Assembly: GCA_016789025.1 (NCBI GenBank)
Contig: JAEURC010000006.1
Coordinates: forward strand, 1 to 64,000
Origin: Anaerolineales bacterium
Lineage (GTDB): Bacteria; Chloroflexota; Anaerolineae; Anaerolineales; Villigracilaceae
Reading direction: 5' to 3'
DNA: 64,000 nucleotides
Shown one piece after another: positions 24,270 to 32,834 of the stretch. The notes beneath the pieces are model-generated. The model was not told the origin of the DNA. It did not search any database and was given only the letters and a program-made list of their open reading frames with translations. A program made the position numbers and the translations under genes. Every line of letters begins with the position of its first letter. Within the stretch, counting starts at the first letter, position 1.

Positions 24270-26949
24270 GACGAACCGTAGGACAAACCTAAGTTTGTCT
24301 TACTTGGGCGGAATGCAAATCACGCGAAGCGCCAACTTCATTTCCAACAAAGTCCCTGCTCTGCTGGCATATCTCGCCGTCACTCGCCGCGCTCACAGCC
24401 GCGACAAACTCGCCACACTCCTGTGGGGCGAGATGTCCGACGCGGACGCGAAAAACAATCTGCGCCAAGCTCTCGCCAACCTTCGCAAATATTTTGACGA
24501 TGAATTGACCATCACGCGCGATTCGATTGAATTCACAGGCGGCGGATTCGTGGACTCGTTGGAGTTTGACGCCGCCGTTCATTCCGCTTCCTCTCTGGAC
24601 CCTCAGCCCGCTTCAGTTATCCTGACAGATTCCCTGCGCCTCTACCGCGGCGACTTCCTCGAAGGCTTCCACGTCCGCGACGCGCCCGCCTTCGAAGATT
24701 GGACGCTGACCGAACGCGCCCGCCTGCGCGAACTGGCATTGCAAGCCTTGCATCGCCTTGCTGAAATTCAACTCAGCCGCGCGGATTATCCCGCCGCGCT
24801 CGAAGCCACCTCCCGCTTACTCGCTTTTGATTCGTGGCGCGAGGAGGCGCACCGACAGCGCATGTCTGCGCTTGCCCGCGCGGGTCAACGCTCCGCCGCG
24901 CTGGCGCAATATCAGACCTGCCGCCGCATCCTCGCAAAGGAACTGGGCGTCGAGCCTTCCGCCGAAACGACCGCGCTCTACGAACAGATCTGTAATGCGG
25001 AGACACGTCCCGCGGGTAACCTGCCCGCTCGCGCAACATCGTTCATCGGGCGCGAAGCGGAGTTGGCAGAGATAGGCGTCAGGTTAGCGAATGCCGATTG
25101 CCGCGTATTAACTTTGGTCGGCGAAGGAGGCGTGGGCAAATCCAGTTTGGCTCTGCAAGCCGCGCAGACTCACTTTCATCAATTTTTGGATGGCGCATGG
25201 TTCGTCTCGCTTTCGTCTGTCAAAGATGTGGATGGGATGTTTCTCGCGATTGCGAGCGCGTTGAAGATCAACGCGACGGGCGGCGAAGAAACGCGCGAGT
25301 TTTTGCGCGATAAAAATCTCCTGCTGATTTTGGACAACATGGAGCAACTCGTCGGCGATGCGGTCTGCAAGTGGATCGCCGAGACCGTGCGCCTCGCGCC
25401 GAAGCTGAAATTGCTCATCACGTCGCTGGCGCGCTTGAACATTCAGGCAGAGACGTTGCTCGAAGTGCACGGTCTTCCGCATGACGATTCGTCTTCTCCC
25501 GCCTTCAAACTTTTTGCGGACCGCGCCCGCCGCCTTAAACCCGATTTTCATCCCAATGCCGAGGATGTGTCTGACATTGCGCGTCTGTGCGAACTGTTGA
25601 ACGGCTCGCCGCTCGCGCTCGAACTTGCCGCCGCCTGGGTGCGCGGACTCGCCGTGGGCGAGATCGTGCAAGAGATCGAACGCAATCTCGATCTGCTTAC
25701 CACATCGCAACAAGACCTGCCGCCGCGTCATCGCAGTATGCGCGCAGTGTTCGATTATTTTTGGAATCTGCTCTCGCCCGAAGAACGGATCGTTTTTCAA
25801 AAGCAGGCGGTCTTCCGCGGCGGATTCACACGCGAGGCGTTCTGCGAAGTGACGGGCGCAGACCTCTCCATGCTGGCGCGTTTTGTAGATAAATCTGCCC
25901 TGCGCTTCCACGACGATGGACGCTATCGCCGCCATGCGTTGATGATCCAATATGCCGACATGCGCTTAAACGACGATGTTGATCTGCGCGCGCAAACTCG
26001 AGAAGCGCACGCGCATTACTTTGGTAAATATGTGAAGTATCTCGAATCGGATTTTCTGGGCGGTCAACCTCAGAAAGTCATGCCTCTTTTCCTAGCCGAT
26101 CTCCCTAACATCCGTCTGGCATGGGCTTGGGCGGCGGAAAATCGTGATGCGTCCATTTTCAACGCCATGTCCGATTCGTTCATGCAAGGCTTTGATCTGG
26201 CAGGGTTGTACAACGAAGGCTTCCAAATGGCGCAGGCGGCGATTCAATCGCTGGAGGGTTTGCCAAAATCTGCAAAAAAAGAATCATTCATCGCCAAAGG
26301 TAGGGTCATGGGATTGGCAGGCGCGTTTCTCTTTCGCCTCGGCGAATATCAAGCGGCAATGGACTGGTGCGAGAAGTCTATGACCATGCTGAAGAAACAT
26401 CGTCCACACATCGCGAGCGCGCACACGCTCATCTACGCGGGCGCGGCGCAATTTGGGTTGGGAAACATGGATGGCGTAATTTCTTTCTGGCGAATGGCGG
26501 CGGAGGAATATCAGGCTGTCCATTCCGAATGGGGCGAGATGACCGCCAACTCGAATCTGGCGGAGGTCTTTCTCGCAACGGGACAACTGGCGGAGGGAAC
26601 CACCTGCGCCGACCGCGCGCTGACGCTGGCTCAAAAAATGAATAATCTGGAAATGATCGGCGCCGCCTGCACGAGCCTGGCAAATGCCGCCATTCAGGAA
26701 ATGAAATTCGACCAAGCCGCTCAGTTCGCCGAAGAAGCCCTGCGCTCGCACCAACAGGTCGGTCACGACGCGCATATCGCCAACTCGCTGGCGGTCTTGG
26801 CGCAGGTCGCGTTCAAACAAAAAAATCTCAACGAAGCGCGTCGCCTGCTCGAAGAGTCCATCGGCATTTTGAAACGCGTTGGCAACAAACTTTATCTCCA
26901 GCAACGCGAACAGGAGCTCAATGAATTCCTCGCGGCGAGTAGCAATTGA
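24241..26949 (+). CDS. BTAD/SARP-type regulator with AAA ATPase and TPR repeats
   Basis: 902 residues from the first ATG, which lies inside the RAYT gene. A shorter start at 24313 (MQITRSANF) is equally possible. Domains: an OmpR-like winged helix (about 20-105), BTAD helices (about 105-250), an NB-ARC/AAA ATPase with Walker A GEGGVGKSS at 294-302 and LLLILDN near 363, and TPR helices to the end. Such AfsR-like proteins are ATP-dependent transcriptional activators. Residues 14-20 (RTNLSLS) are encoded by the R2 palindrome, replacing the usual N-terminal strand. The target is unknown; RecJ lies downstream on the same strand. Confidence 0.85.
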   Translation: MSIPTSANGKTNRRTNLSLSYLGGMQITRSANFISNKVPALLAYLAVTRRAHSRDKLATLLWGEMSDADAKNNLRQALANLRKYFDDELTITRDSIEFTGGGFVDSLEFDAAVHSASSLDPQPASVILTDSLRLYRGDFLEGFHVRDAPAFEDWTLTERARLRELALQALHRLAEIQLSRADYPAALEATSRLLAFDSWREEAHRQRMSALARAGQRSAALAQYQTCRRILAKELGVEPSAETTALYEQICNAETRPAGNLPARATSFIGREAELAEIGVRLANADCRVLTLVGEGGVGKSSLALQAAQTHFHQFLDGAWFVSLSSVKDVDGMFLAIASALKINATGGEETREFLRDKNLLLILDNMEQLVGDAVCKWIAETVRLAPKLKLLITSLARLNIQAETLLEVHGLPHDDSSSPAFKLFADRARRLKPDFHPNAEDVSDIARLCELLNGSPLALELAAAWVRGLAVGEIVQEIERNLDLLTTSQQDLPPRHRSMRAVFDYFWNLLSPEERIVFQKQAVFRGGFTREAFCEVTGADLSMLARFVDKSALRFHDDGRYRRHALMIQYADMRLNDDVDLRAQTREAHAHYFGKYVKYLESDFLGGQPQKVMPLFLADLPNIRLAWAWAAENRDASIFNAMSDSFMQGFDLAGLYNEGFQMAQAAIQSLEGLPKSAKKESFIAKGRVMGLAGAFLFRLGEYQAAMDWCEKSMTMLKKHRPHIASAHTLIYAGAAQFGLGNMDGVISFWRMAAEEYQAVHSEWGEMTANSNLAEVFLATGQLAEGTTCADRALTLAQKMNNLEMIGAACTSLANAAIQEMKFDQAAQFAEEALRSHQQVGHDAHIANSLAVLAQVAFKQKNLNEARRLLEESIGILKRVGNKLYLQQREQELNEFLAASSN
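24282..24299. repeat. R2 palindrome downstream of the second RAYT
   Basis: GACAAACCTAAGTTTGTC, one base off a perfect palindrome, within GTAGGACAAAC...GTTTGTCTTAC. It encodes part of the regulator's N-terminus. Confidence 0.8.
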
Positions 26950-26995
26950 ATCCTGAAACTTGACACGTGACACGTGACACCTGATACTTGGATAC

Positions 26996-29377
26996 ATGAC
27001 TCGCTGGCTCGACCCACCTCAGACGGACGCTTCGCCTCTTTCCACCCTCGACCTGCCTCTGCTCCTCAAGCAGACTCTCATCCGCCGCGGCATCGCCACA
27101 CCCGACTCCGCCCGCGCGTTCCTCCACCCCGAAGTGACTCCATCTACGCCGTTTCCAAACATCGAATCAGCGACTGAAATTATCCGCGCCGCTATCCAAC
27201 GCAAGGATCGCATCTGCGTCTGGGGCGACTTCGACGTGGACGGGCAAACCTCCACCGCTTTGCTTGTGCAAACGCTTCAATCCCTCGGCGCCGATGTGGT
27301 TTACTACATCCCAATCCGCGGTAAAGAGAGTCACGGCGTACACATCGAATCGCTTGCGCCGATCATTGATAATGGGATCAAACTCCTCGTCACCTGCGAC
27401 ACCGGCGTCACTGCCCACAAAGCCATTGACTACTGCAACTCGCGCGGCGTGGATGTTATCGTTACAGATCATCACGATCTCGGCGAAACGCTTCCAAACG
27501 CCAAAGCGATCATCAACCCAAAACTTCTACCCGAAGATCATCCCCTCAAAAACCTCGCTGGCGTCGGCGTTGCCTATAAACTCGCCGAATCTCTAATTAC
27601 GAATTACCAATTACAAAGCGAGCAGTCTCCAGTCTCTAGTGTCGAACAACTCGACCATGGACCACAGACCATTGACCATGAATCGTCCAGTGTCCATCGT
27701 CCATCGTCAGAAGATCTGCTTGATCTAGTAGCCTTAGGACTCATCGCCGACGTTGCCCTCCTCCAAGGCGAAACACGAACTCTCGCACAAAAGGGAATTC
27801 AAAGACTTCGGACAACAAACCGCATTGGCTTGAAAGTAATGGCGGAACTCTCGAACACGAATCTTGAATCAATGACCGAAGAAACCATCGGCTTCACATT
27901 TGCTCCGCGTTTGAACGCGCTTGGTCGTCTCAGCGACGCCAACCCCGCCGTAGAATTACTAATTACCGATAACCCTGCGCAAGCCCGCGTTCTCGCCGCA
28001 CAAATTGAAGGCTTGAACGCCCAACGCCGCCTGTTGACGAGCCAAGTCACCGAGGCGGCGGAGGCGCAATTGCGCGCGCATCCCGAACTGTTGAACGAAC
28101 CCGCGATTGTGCTATCGCATCCCAACTGGCCCGGTGGAGTCGTCGGCATCGTGGCAAACCGTCTCGTTGACCGTTATCACAAGCCCGCGCTCCTCCTCAC
28201 CGAATCGGACGATGGCATCTTGCGCGGCTCGGCTCGCTCCATTGAAGGACTTCACATCACCGACGCGATCTCATCGCAAAAAGATTCTCTGCTCAACTTC
28301 GGCGGACATCCCATGGCGGCGGGATTGTCGCTTCCAAAAGAGAATCTATCTTCGTTTCGTCGCGGGCTTGGCAAAGCCATCGAAAAACAACTGGGCGAGA
28401 TCGTCCGCGAAGAGCCGACGCTTCAAATTGATTCGTGGCTTGGCTTGGATGAGATCAACCTTGAATTAGCCGACTCGATTGAAATGCTCGCCCCGTTTGG
28501 CGCGGGGAATCCAAAACTAACATTCGCATCGCGCGGCGTGACGTTGAAGTCTGTTGCAGAGATCGGCAAGACAAAAGAGCATTTGCGTCTGGCAGTGGAA
28601 GATGAAAACGGGAACGTGCAAAGTATTTTGTGGTGGGGCGGCGCGGGAGAAGAATTGCCTGAAACAGGAAGCCAGGTTGACGTTGCGTATTCCGTGCGTG
28701 CCTCCACGTTTCGCGGAGAGAAACAAGTCAACGCGACGTTTGAGGAGTTTCGCGTTGTTGAAAATAAAGCCATTGAGATTCGAGAGCAGAGACTAGAGAT
28801 TAGAGATTGGAGATTGAACCCTTCGACCTTCGACCTTCAACCTTCAACCTTGGTCTGGGCGGAGGGCGCAGATAAATCAAAAGGAAAATCACGGTTTGAA
28901 TTGCATCCCGCCGATGAGCTTGTGATTTACACAACTCCAGCGTCGCCAGCGGAACTTCGCGCCGCGCTGGAAATCGTCAAACCGAAAGTTGTGCATGTGT
29001 TTGGCGTTTCACCCGCGAAAGAAAAAACGGACGAGTTCCTTGCGCGGCTGGCGGGCATGGCGAAGTTTGCGATCAACAACAAGGGCGGGAAAGTTTCGGT
29101 AAACGAATTGGCAGTCGTAACCGCGCAGCGCGTCAACGCCGTGCGGATCGGCTTGGGGTGGCTGTCGGCTGGGGGTCACGTGACATCCGCCCCCATTGTC
29201 CTGAGCGAGTCGAAGGGCGAGGGCGAAGCGGTTCTTTTATCCGCTGGGAATGGCGAGGCGAATCAATATCTGCAAAAGGAGTTGTTCATCGCAGTCAGAG
29301 GGATTCTTGGAGAGACAACGGCTTTTCGCGACTATTTTTTGAAAGCCGATTTGGAGCAGTTTTTTTCCACTTTGTAA
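26996..29377 (+). CDS. recJ: Single-stranded-DNA-specific exonuclease RecJ
   Basis: 793 residues. The DHH phosphoesterase core has DFDVDG near residue 82, SHGVH near 112 and VTDHHDLG near 157. DHHA1 and OB-like parts follow (VALGLIADV near 245, GFTFAPRLNALGR near 300). It degrades 5' single-stranded ends in repair. Two stretches look like in-frame intergenic repeat: about residues 200-238 (YQLQSEQSPVSSVEQLDHG start) and about 595-620 (EIREQRLEIRDWRLN). Both lie in variable linkers, so activity is probably kept. A low-complexity GACACGTGACAC tract precedes the start. Confidence 0.92.
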   Translation: MTRWLDPPQTDASPLSTLDLPLLLKQTLIRRGIATPDSARAFLHPEVTPSTPFPNIESATEIIRAAIQRKDRICVWGDFDVDGQTSTALLVQTLQSLGADVVYYIPIRGKESHGVHIESLAPIIDNGIKLLVTCDTGVTAHKAIDYCNSRGVDVIVTDHHDLGETLPNAKAIINPKLLPEDHPLKNLAGVGVAYKLAESLITNYQLQSEQSPVSSVEQLDHGPQTIDHESSSVHRPSSEDLLDLVALGLIADVALLQGETRTLAQKGIQRLRTTNRIGLKVMAELSNTNLESMTEETIGFTFAPRLNALGRLSDANPAVELLITDNPAQARVLAAQIEGLNAQRRLLTSQVTEAAEAQLRAHPELLNEPAIVLSHPNWPGGVVGIVANRLVDRYHKPALLLTESDDGILRGSARSIEGLHITDAISSQKDSLLNFGGHPMAAGLSLPKENLSSFRRGLGKAIEKQLGEIVREEPTLQIDSWLGLDEINLELADSIEMLAPFGAGNPKLTFASRGVTLKSVAEIGKTKEHLRLAVEDENGNVQSILWWGGAGEELPETGSQVDVAYSVRASTFRGEKQVNATFEEFRVVENKAIEIREQRLEIRDWRLNPSTFDLQPSTLVWAEGADKSKGKSRFELHPADELVIYTTPASPAELRAALEIVKPKVVHVFGVSPAKEKTDEFLARLAGMAKFAINNKGGKVSVNELAVVTAQRVNAVRIGLGWLSAGGHVTSAPIVLSESKGEGEAVLLSAGNGEANQYLQKELFIAVRGILGETTAFRDYFLKADLEQFFSTL

Positions 29378-29378
29378 T

Positions 29379-30203
29379 TTACGGAGTTGTGGTGGGCGTG
29401 GGAGTGACGATGGGATCGGGGACGATGAATGAATCGAGATTGATCGAGCCGCCGGAGAGATGGGTAATCGTGACGCTGTGCGTGCCGTTGACTAATATCG
29501 GCGAGGGCCATTCCTCAATGCTGGTCGCGCTGGCAGATTGGCTGAGATCAAAATCTAACCCGTCCAGCGAGATGCGTACCGAGCCAAGCCCGGGTCCTTC
29601 CTGATAGAAGATTCGAATCTGCTCGCCGATGAAGCGGAAGGATAGCGAGTTATTCAATATATTAGAAACATGCAGTGTGTCCTCGAAGGCGTCGGGCACA
29701 TCCACTTGCTCGATCCAGTTTCCTTCATATTGAATGTGCGCGTCGAAATCGTCGTAGGTGCCGGGGTTCAGCGGCGCGTTGGATGGGGAAGTGGTGGGTT
29801 TCGATGGAGCCGTGCTGGTCGGTGCTGACGATGACTGAGTCGGTTTGGGTGAAGCGGGTTTGGTCAGTACGGATGATGGTTTTGTTGGCGCTTTTGATTC
29901 ATCGAATTCCCCAGCCTCTTCAGTCGGAGTGGGGCGCAAAAAATCAAGATCGAACGGCGTGACGGTAGGCTCAGAAGTTGCTTCATTATCTGCCGCACTA
30001 TCATCGGGGGTAAGGGTTGTAAATCCCGGTTCGGTTCCGAGAAGGAGATACTTGAACGGGGTCGATGTTTCACTTATCACGGAAACGGAGCGGAATGAAC
30101 TTAACTGTCCAAGGAGCAACACAAGACAGATTCCAAACAAAGCGAACACGCCAAGCGCGAGCGGGATGATGAGCGCGCGATCGAAATTGGGCTTGTTATC
30201 CAT
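29379..30203 (-). CDS. Surface-anchored protein with P/T/S-rich stalk
   Basis: 274 residues. One N-terminal membrane helix (about 10-33) is followed by a stalk rich in proline, threonine and serine (about 60-150) and a beta-rich C-terminal domain (about 150-255: YDDFDAHIQYEGNW, SLSFRFIGEQIRIFY, VNGTHSVTITHLSG), then a P/T tail. The C-terminal domain resembles jelly-roll modules that bind carbohydrate, but the family is not recognised. It is probably displayed outside the cell. The start overlaps the end of the upstream aminotransferase gene by 8 bases. Confidence 0.65.
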   Translation of the reverse strand: MDNKPNFDRALIIPLALGVFALFGICLVLLLGQLSSFRSVSVISETSTPFKYLLLGTEPGFTTLTPDDSAADNEATSEPTVTPFDLDFLRPTPTEEAGEFDESKAPTKPSSVLTKPASPKPTQSSSAPTSTAPSKPTTSPSNAPLNPGTYDDFDAHIQYEGNWIEQVDVPDAFEDTLHVSNILNNSLSFRFIGEQIRIFYQEGPGLGSVRISLDGLDFDLSQSASATSIEEWPSPILVNGTHSVTITHLSGGSINLDSFIVPDPIVTPTPTTTP

Positions 30204-31548
30204 GCGTTTCTTCGTCTGTAATTTCTAAAGCCTTATCCAACACGTCCATGCCCTCTTTGAGTTGCTCTTCAGAAATGATCAGCGGCGGGATAATCAACAC
30301 GGTATGCCAGTGTGTGTACAAGAACACTCCATGATCGAGACAATATTTTTTCAGCGCGTTCATCGCCGGCGATGAACTATTCCACGGCGTCATCGGCTCT
30401 TTTGTTTTTCTATCTTTGACCAGTTCAAGGATTCCGAACAAACCGATCGAGCGAACATCGCCAACAGAAGGATGCGCTTCGCCGAGATCGGACAACATGC
30501 GCTTCAACACCGGACCCATGCCTGCCGCGCGTTGGACGATTTGATCGTCCTTCATCGCCTGAATGTTGGCGACCGCCGCCGCCAGCGAAACGGGATGAGA
30601 TGTGTACGTTAATCCGCTTTCAAACGGGGTTTCATTGAATGCGGCGGCGATCTCTGGCTTCATTGCCACCGCTCCCAGCGGCGCATACGCAGACGTGAGT
30701 CCTTTCGCCATCGTGATGATATCCGGCGTCACATCCCAGTGTTCAATGGCAAACCACTTGCCGGTGCGACCAAATCCGCTCATCACTTCGTCGCAGATCA
30801 TCACGATGCCATACTTGTCGCACAACGCGCGGACGCCCTGCATGTACCCGTCTGGAGGAATAATGATTCCGTTCGTGCCGGTGACCGATTCCATCAGGAT
30901 CGCCGCAATGGATTCGGGTCCCTCGTAGCGGATGATCTCCTCAAGATGATTCAGGTAATCGCGTGTGAACTCTTCTTCTGAAATATCCAGGTTTGTGCGG
31001 TGAAACGTCGAGCGGTAGCGATACGGGTCGAGGAAGTGGACAACGCCGGGCATCAAGTTGGGTTCCCAGACCACGCGCCGGGGGTCGCCAGTCGCCGCCA
31101 TGGCGCCGGCAGTTGCCCCGTGGTAAGACCGGTAGCGAGTCAGAATTTTGTGGCGTCCCGTGTAGCCGCGCGCGAGTTTAATCGCATTCTCGTTGGCGTC
31201 CGCGCCGCCGAGGGTGAACAGGATCTTCGTCAGGGCTTGATGCGGGGTTATATCTGCTATGGTTTTGGCGGCAAGCGCGCGGATTTTCGTCGTCATGCCC
31301 GGCGCGGCGTAGGGGAGTTCCGCCGCCTGTTCTTGCATGGCTCTGATGATGCGCTCGTCGCCGTGACCGATGTTCACGCACATGGTCATTGAGTTGAAGT
31401 CGAGGTAACGCTTGTCGTCCACATCCCAGAAATAAATGCCTTTCGCGCGCCTGATTGGGATTGGGTTGACCTTTGCCTGAGCCGACCACGTGAAAAAAAC
31501 ATGCTCTTTTGTCAGTGGCAAGATGTCATCGTTTGGTAAATCGAACAT
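30196..31548 (-). CDS. Class III PLP-dependent aminotransferase
   Basis: 450 residues. The PLP lysine is in TMAKGLTSAYAPLGA, preceded by the class III segment MICDEVMSGFGRTGKWFA; the phosphate-binding GGADANENAIK lies near 115. The start WSAQAKVNPIPIRRAKGIYFWD resembles omega-amino acid and taurine-pyruvate aminotransferases. The amino donor cannot be fixed from sequence. The enzyme is cytosolic. It is followed by the stalked surface protein with an 8-base overlap. Confidence 0.9.
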   Translation of the reverse strand: MFDLPNDDILPLTKEHVFFTWSAQAKVNPIPIRRAKGIYFWDVDDKRYLDFNSMTMCVNIGHGDERIIRAMQEQAAELPYAAPGMTTKIRALAAKTIADITPHQALTKILFTLGGADANENAIKLARGYTGRHKILTRYRSYHGATAGAMAATGDPRRVVWEPNLMPGVVHFLDPYRYRSTFHRTNLDISEEEFTRDYLNHLEEIIRYEGPESIAAILMESVTGTNGIIIPPDGYMQGVRALCDKYGIVMICDEVMSGFGRTGKWFAIEHWDVTPDIITMAKGLTSAYAPLGAVAMKPEIAAAFNETPFESGLTYTSHPVSLAAAVANIQAMKDDQIVQRAAGMGPVLKRMLSDLGEAHPSVGDVRSIGLFGILELVKDRKTKEPMTPWNSSSPAMNALKKYCLDHGVFLYTHWHTVLIIPPLIISEEQLKEGMDVLDKALEITDEETHG

Positions 31549-31559
31549 TTTTCTCCTTC

Positions 31560-31618
31560 ACTTGTCTACGTGTTTCCTTGTTTACCTGTCTACTCCCTCA
31601 AATTATAACCCTCCACAT
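31560..31618. repeat. Phrase repeat, TTGTTTACCTGTCTAC type
   Basis: Tandem variants of CTTGTCTACGTGTTTCC words, the same family as at 49950-50035 and 62670-62735. Confidence 0.55.
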
Positions 31619-31737
31619 TTTCACCTTCCTATGATAAACTCCCGCCCGCTTAAACAGGTACGTCTAACGTGCCTTTCCGCTCCCGGCAGACCTACGGTTT
31701 GAACAGGAGCAATCCCATGGAAAGGAGGAATACCCTC

Positions 31738-32019
31738 ATGCGAAATTATGAATTGGTTTGCATTATCCAGCCTGATCTGGACGAAACCGCGTTTAAAGGC
31801 GCGGTCGAAAAGATTCAAGGTTGGGTGACAGAAGCCGGCGGCACGGTGGAAAAAGTGGATGTGTGGGGACGCCGACGCTTGGCGTACACCATCCACAAAC
31901 AGCGCGAAGGTCAATACGTTCTCTTGAACCTGACCATCGACCCCAAATCCACAACCGATTTGGAGCGCAACATCCGCTTCCTCGAGCCGGTCATGCGCCA
32001 TATGTTGACGGTGGTATAA
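31738..32019 (+). CDS. rpsF: 30S ribosomal protein S6
   Basis: 93 residues, typical bS6 (MRNYELVCIIQPDLDE start; WGRRRLAYTIHKQREGQYV). The ATG is chosen because AGGAGG sits ten bases before it. It binds S18 and helps form the platform of the small subunit. It opens the classic rpsF-ssb-rpsR operon. Upstream in-frame codons have no ribosome binding site. Confidence 0.97.
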   Translation: MRNYELVCIIQPDLDETAFKGAVEKIQGWVTEAGGTVEKVDVWGRRRLAYTIHKQREGQYVLLNLTIDPKSTTDLERNIRFLEPVMRHMLTVV

Positions 32020-32053
32020 GTCGTTTTTCTGGTTTGGAACACAAGGAGTTGAA

Positions 32054-32476
32054 ATGAGCCGCGGATTGAACAAAGTTCAGATCATTGGTCATCTCGGGCG
32101 CGACCCTGAAATGCGCTACACGCCTGCCGGGAAGCCCGTCACTACCTTCACTGTGGCGGTCAGCCGTTCGTGGAATACCAACGACGGCGAGCGTCATAGC
32201 GAAACGGAATGGTTCAATATCGTTGCCTTCGGAAGTCTGGCAGAAACCTGCAAGCAATATCTTAATAAGGGCAAGCAGGTGTACGTCGATGGACGGTTGC
32301 AGACCCGCCGCTGGGATGATAAAGAAGGCGTCAAACATACCAGCGTTGAGATCGTTGCCAATGAGATGATCATGCTGGGTGACCGCCGCGACCAAAACCC
32401 GCACGGACACACTCCGACAGAATCCGAACCGCGCGACACAGATTCGCCACCCCAGGAAGATGATTTCCCATTTTAA
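32054..32476 (+). CDS. ssb: Single-stranded DNA-binding protein
   Basis: 140 residues. One OB-fold covers about 1-105 (MSRGLNKVQIIGHLGRDPE start, NVAFGSLAE-like core near 55). A short acidic linker ends in DDFPF, the tip that recruits repair proteins. It forms a tetramer on ssDNA. It lies between rpsF and rpsR in the conserved operon. Confidence 0.97.
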   Translation: MSRGLNKVQIIGHLGRDPEMRYTPAGKPVTTFTVAVSRSWNTNDGERHSETEWFNIVAFGSLAETCKQYLNKGKQVYVDGRLQTRRWDDKEGVKHTSVEIVANEMIMLGDRRDQNPHGHTPTESEPRDTDSPPQEDDFPF

Positions 32477-32534
32477 TGAACAGATGTAGGCATCCAATCG
32501 AGATGTCCACTGAAAGAAAGAACGGAGTACTATC

Positions 32535-32828
32535 ATGGCTGAAGAAAGAGAACAACGCAGATCGCATGAGGGCGGCGAAGGAGGCGGCGAGCGCCGCTTT
32601 TTTGCAAAACCCAAGTTTTGCCAGTTTTGCGCCGACAAATCCCTGACGATCGATTACAAAAAGATCGACCTCCTGAGAAAATACATCGGCGATGATGGGC
32701 GCATTCGCCCGCGCCGCCAAACCGGCGCGTGTGCCCGTCACCAGCGCGTGGTTGCCGCCGCAGTTAAACAAGCGCGTCAGATTGCCCTGCTTCCGTTTAC
32801 AGGCGCGCACGCAGACGCGAGCCGATAA
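32535..32828 (+). CDS. rpsR: 30S ribosomal protein S18
   Basis: 97 residues. The N-terminal extension is rich in charged residues and glycine, followed by the bS18 core (KPKFCQFCADKSLTIDYKKI). C29 and C32 could bind zinc, the C+ type of S18. Downstream come the conserved GRIRPRRQTGACARHQR and ARQIALLPF. It pairs with S6. Confidence 0.96.
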   Translation: MAEEREQRRSHEGGEGGGERRFFAKPKFCQFCADKSLTIDYKKIDLLRKYIGDDGRIRPRRQTGACARHQRVVAAAVKQARQIALLPFTGAHADASR

Positions 32829-32834
32829 ACGCGT

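Noticed and set aside
25108..25950. 280-codon frame opposite the BTAD regulator
   Set aside because: Antisense shadow; the plus-strand protein has a clear ATPase domain.
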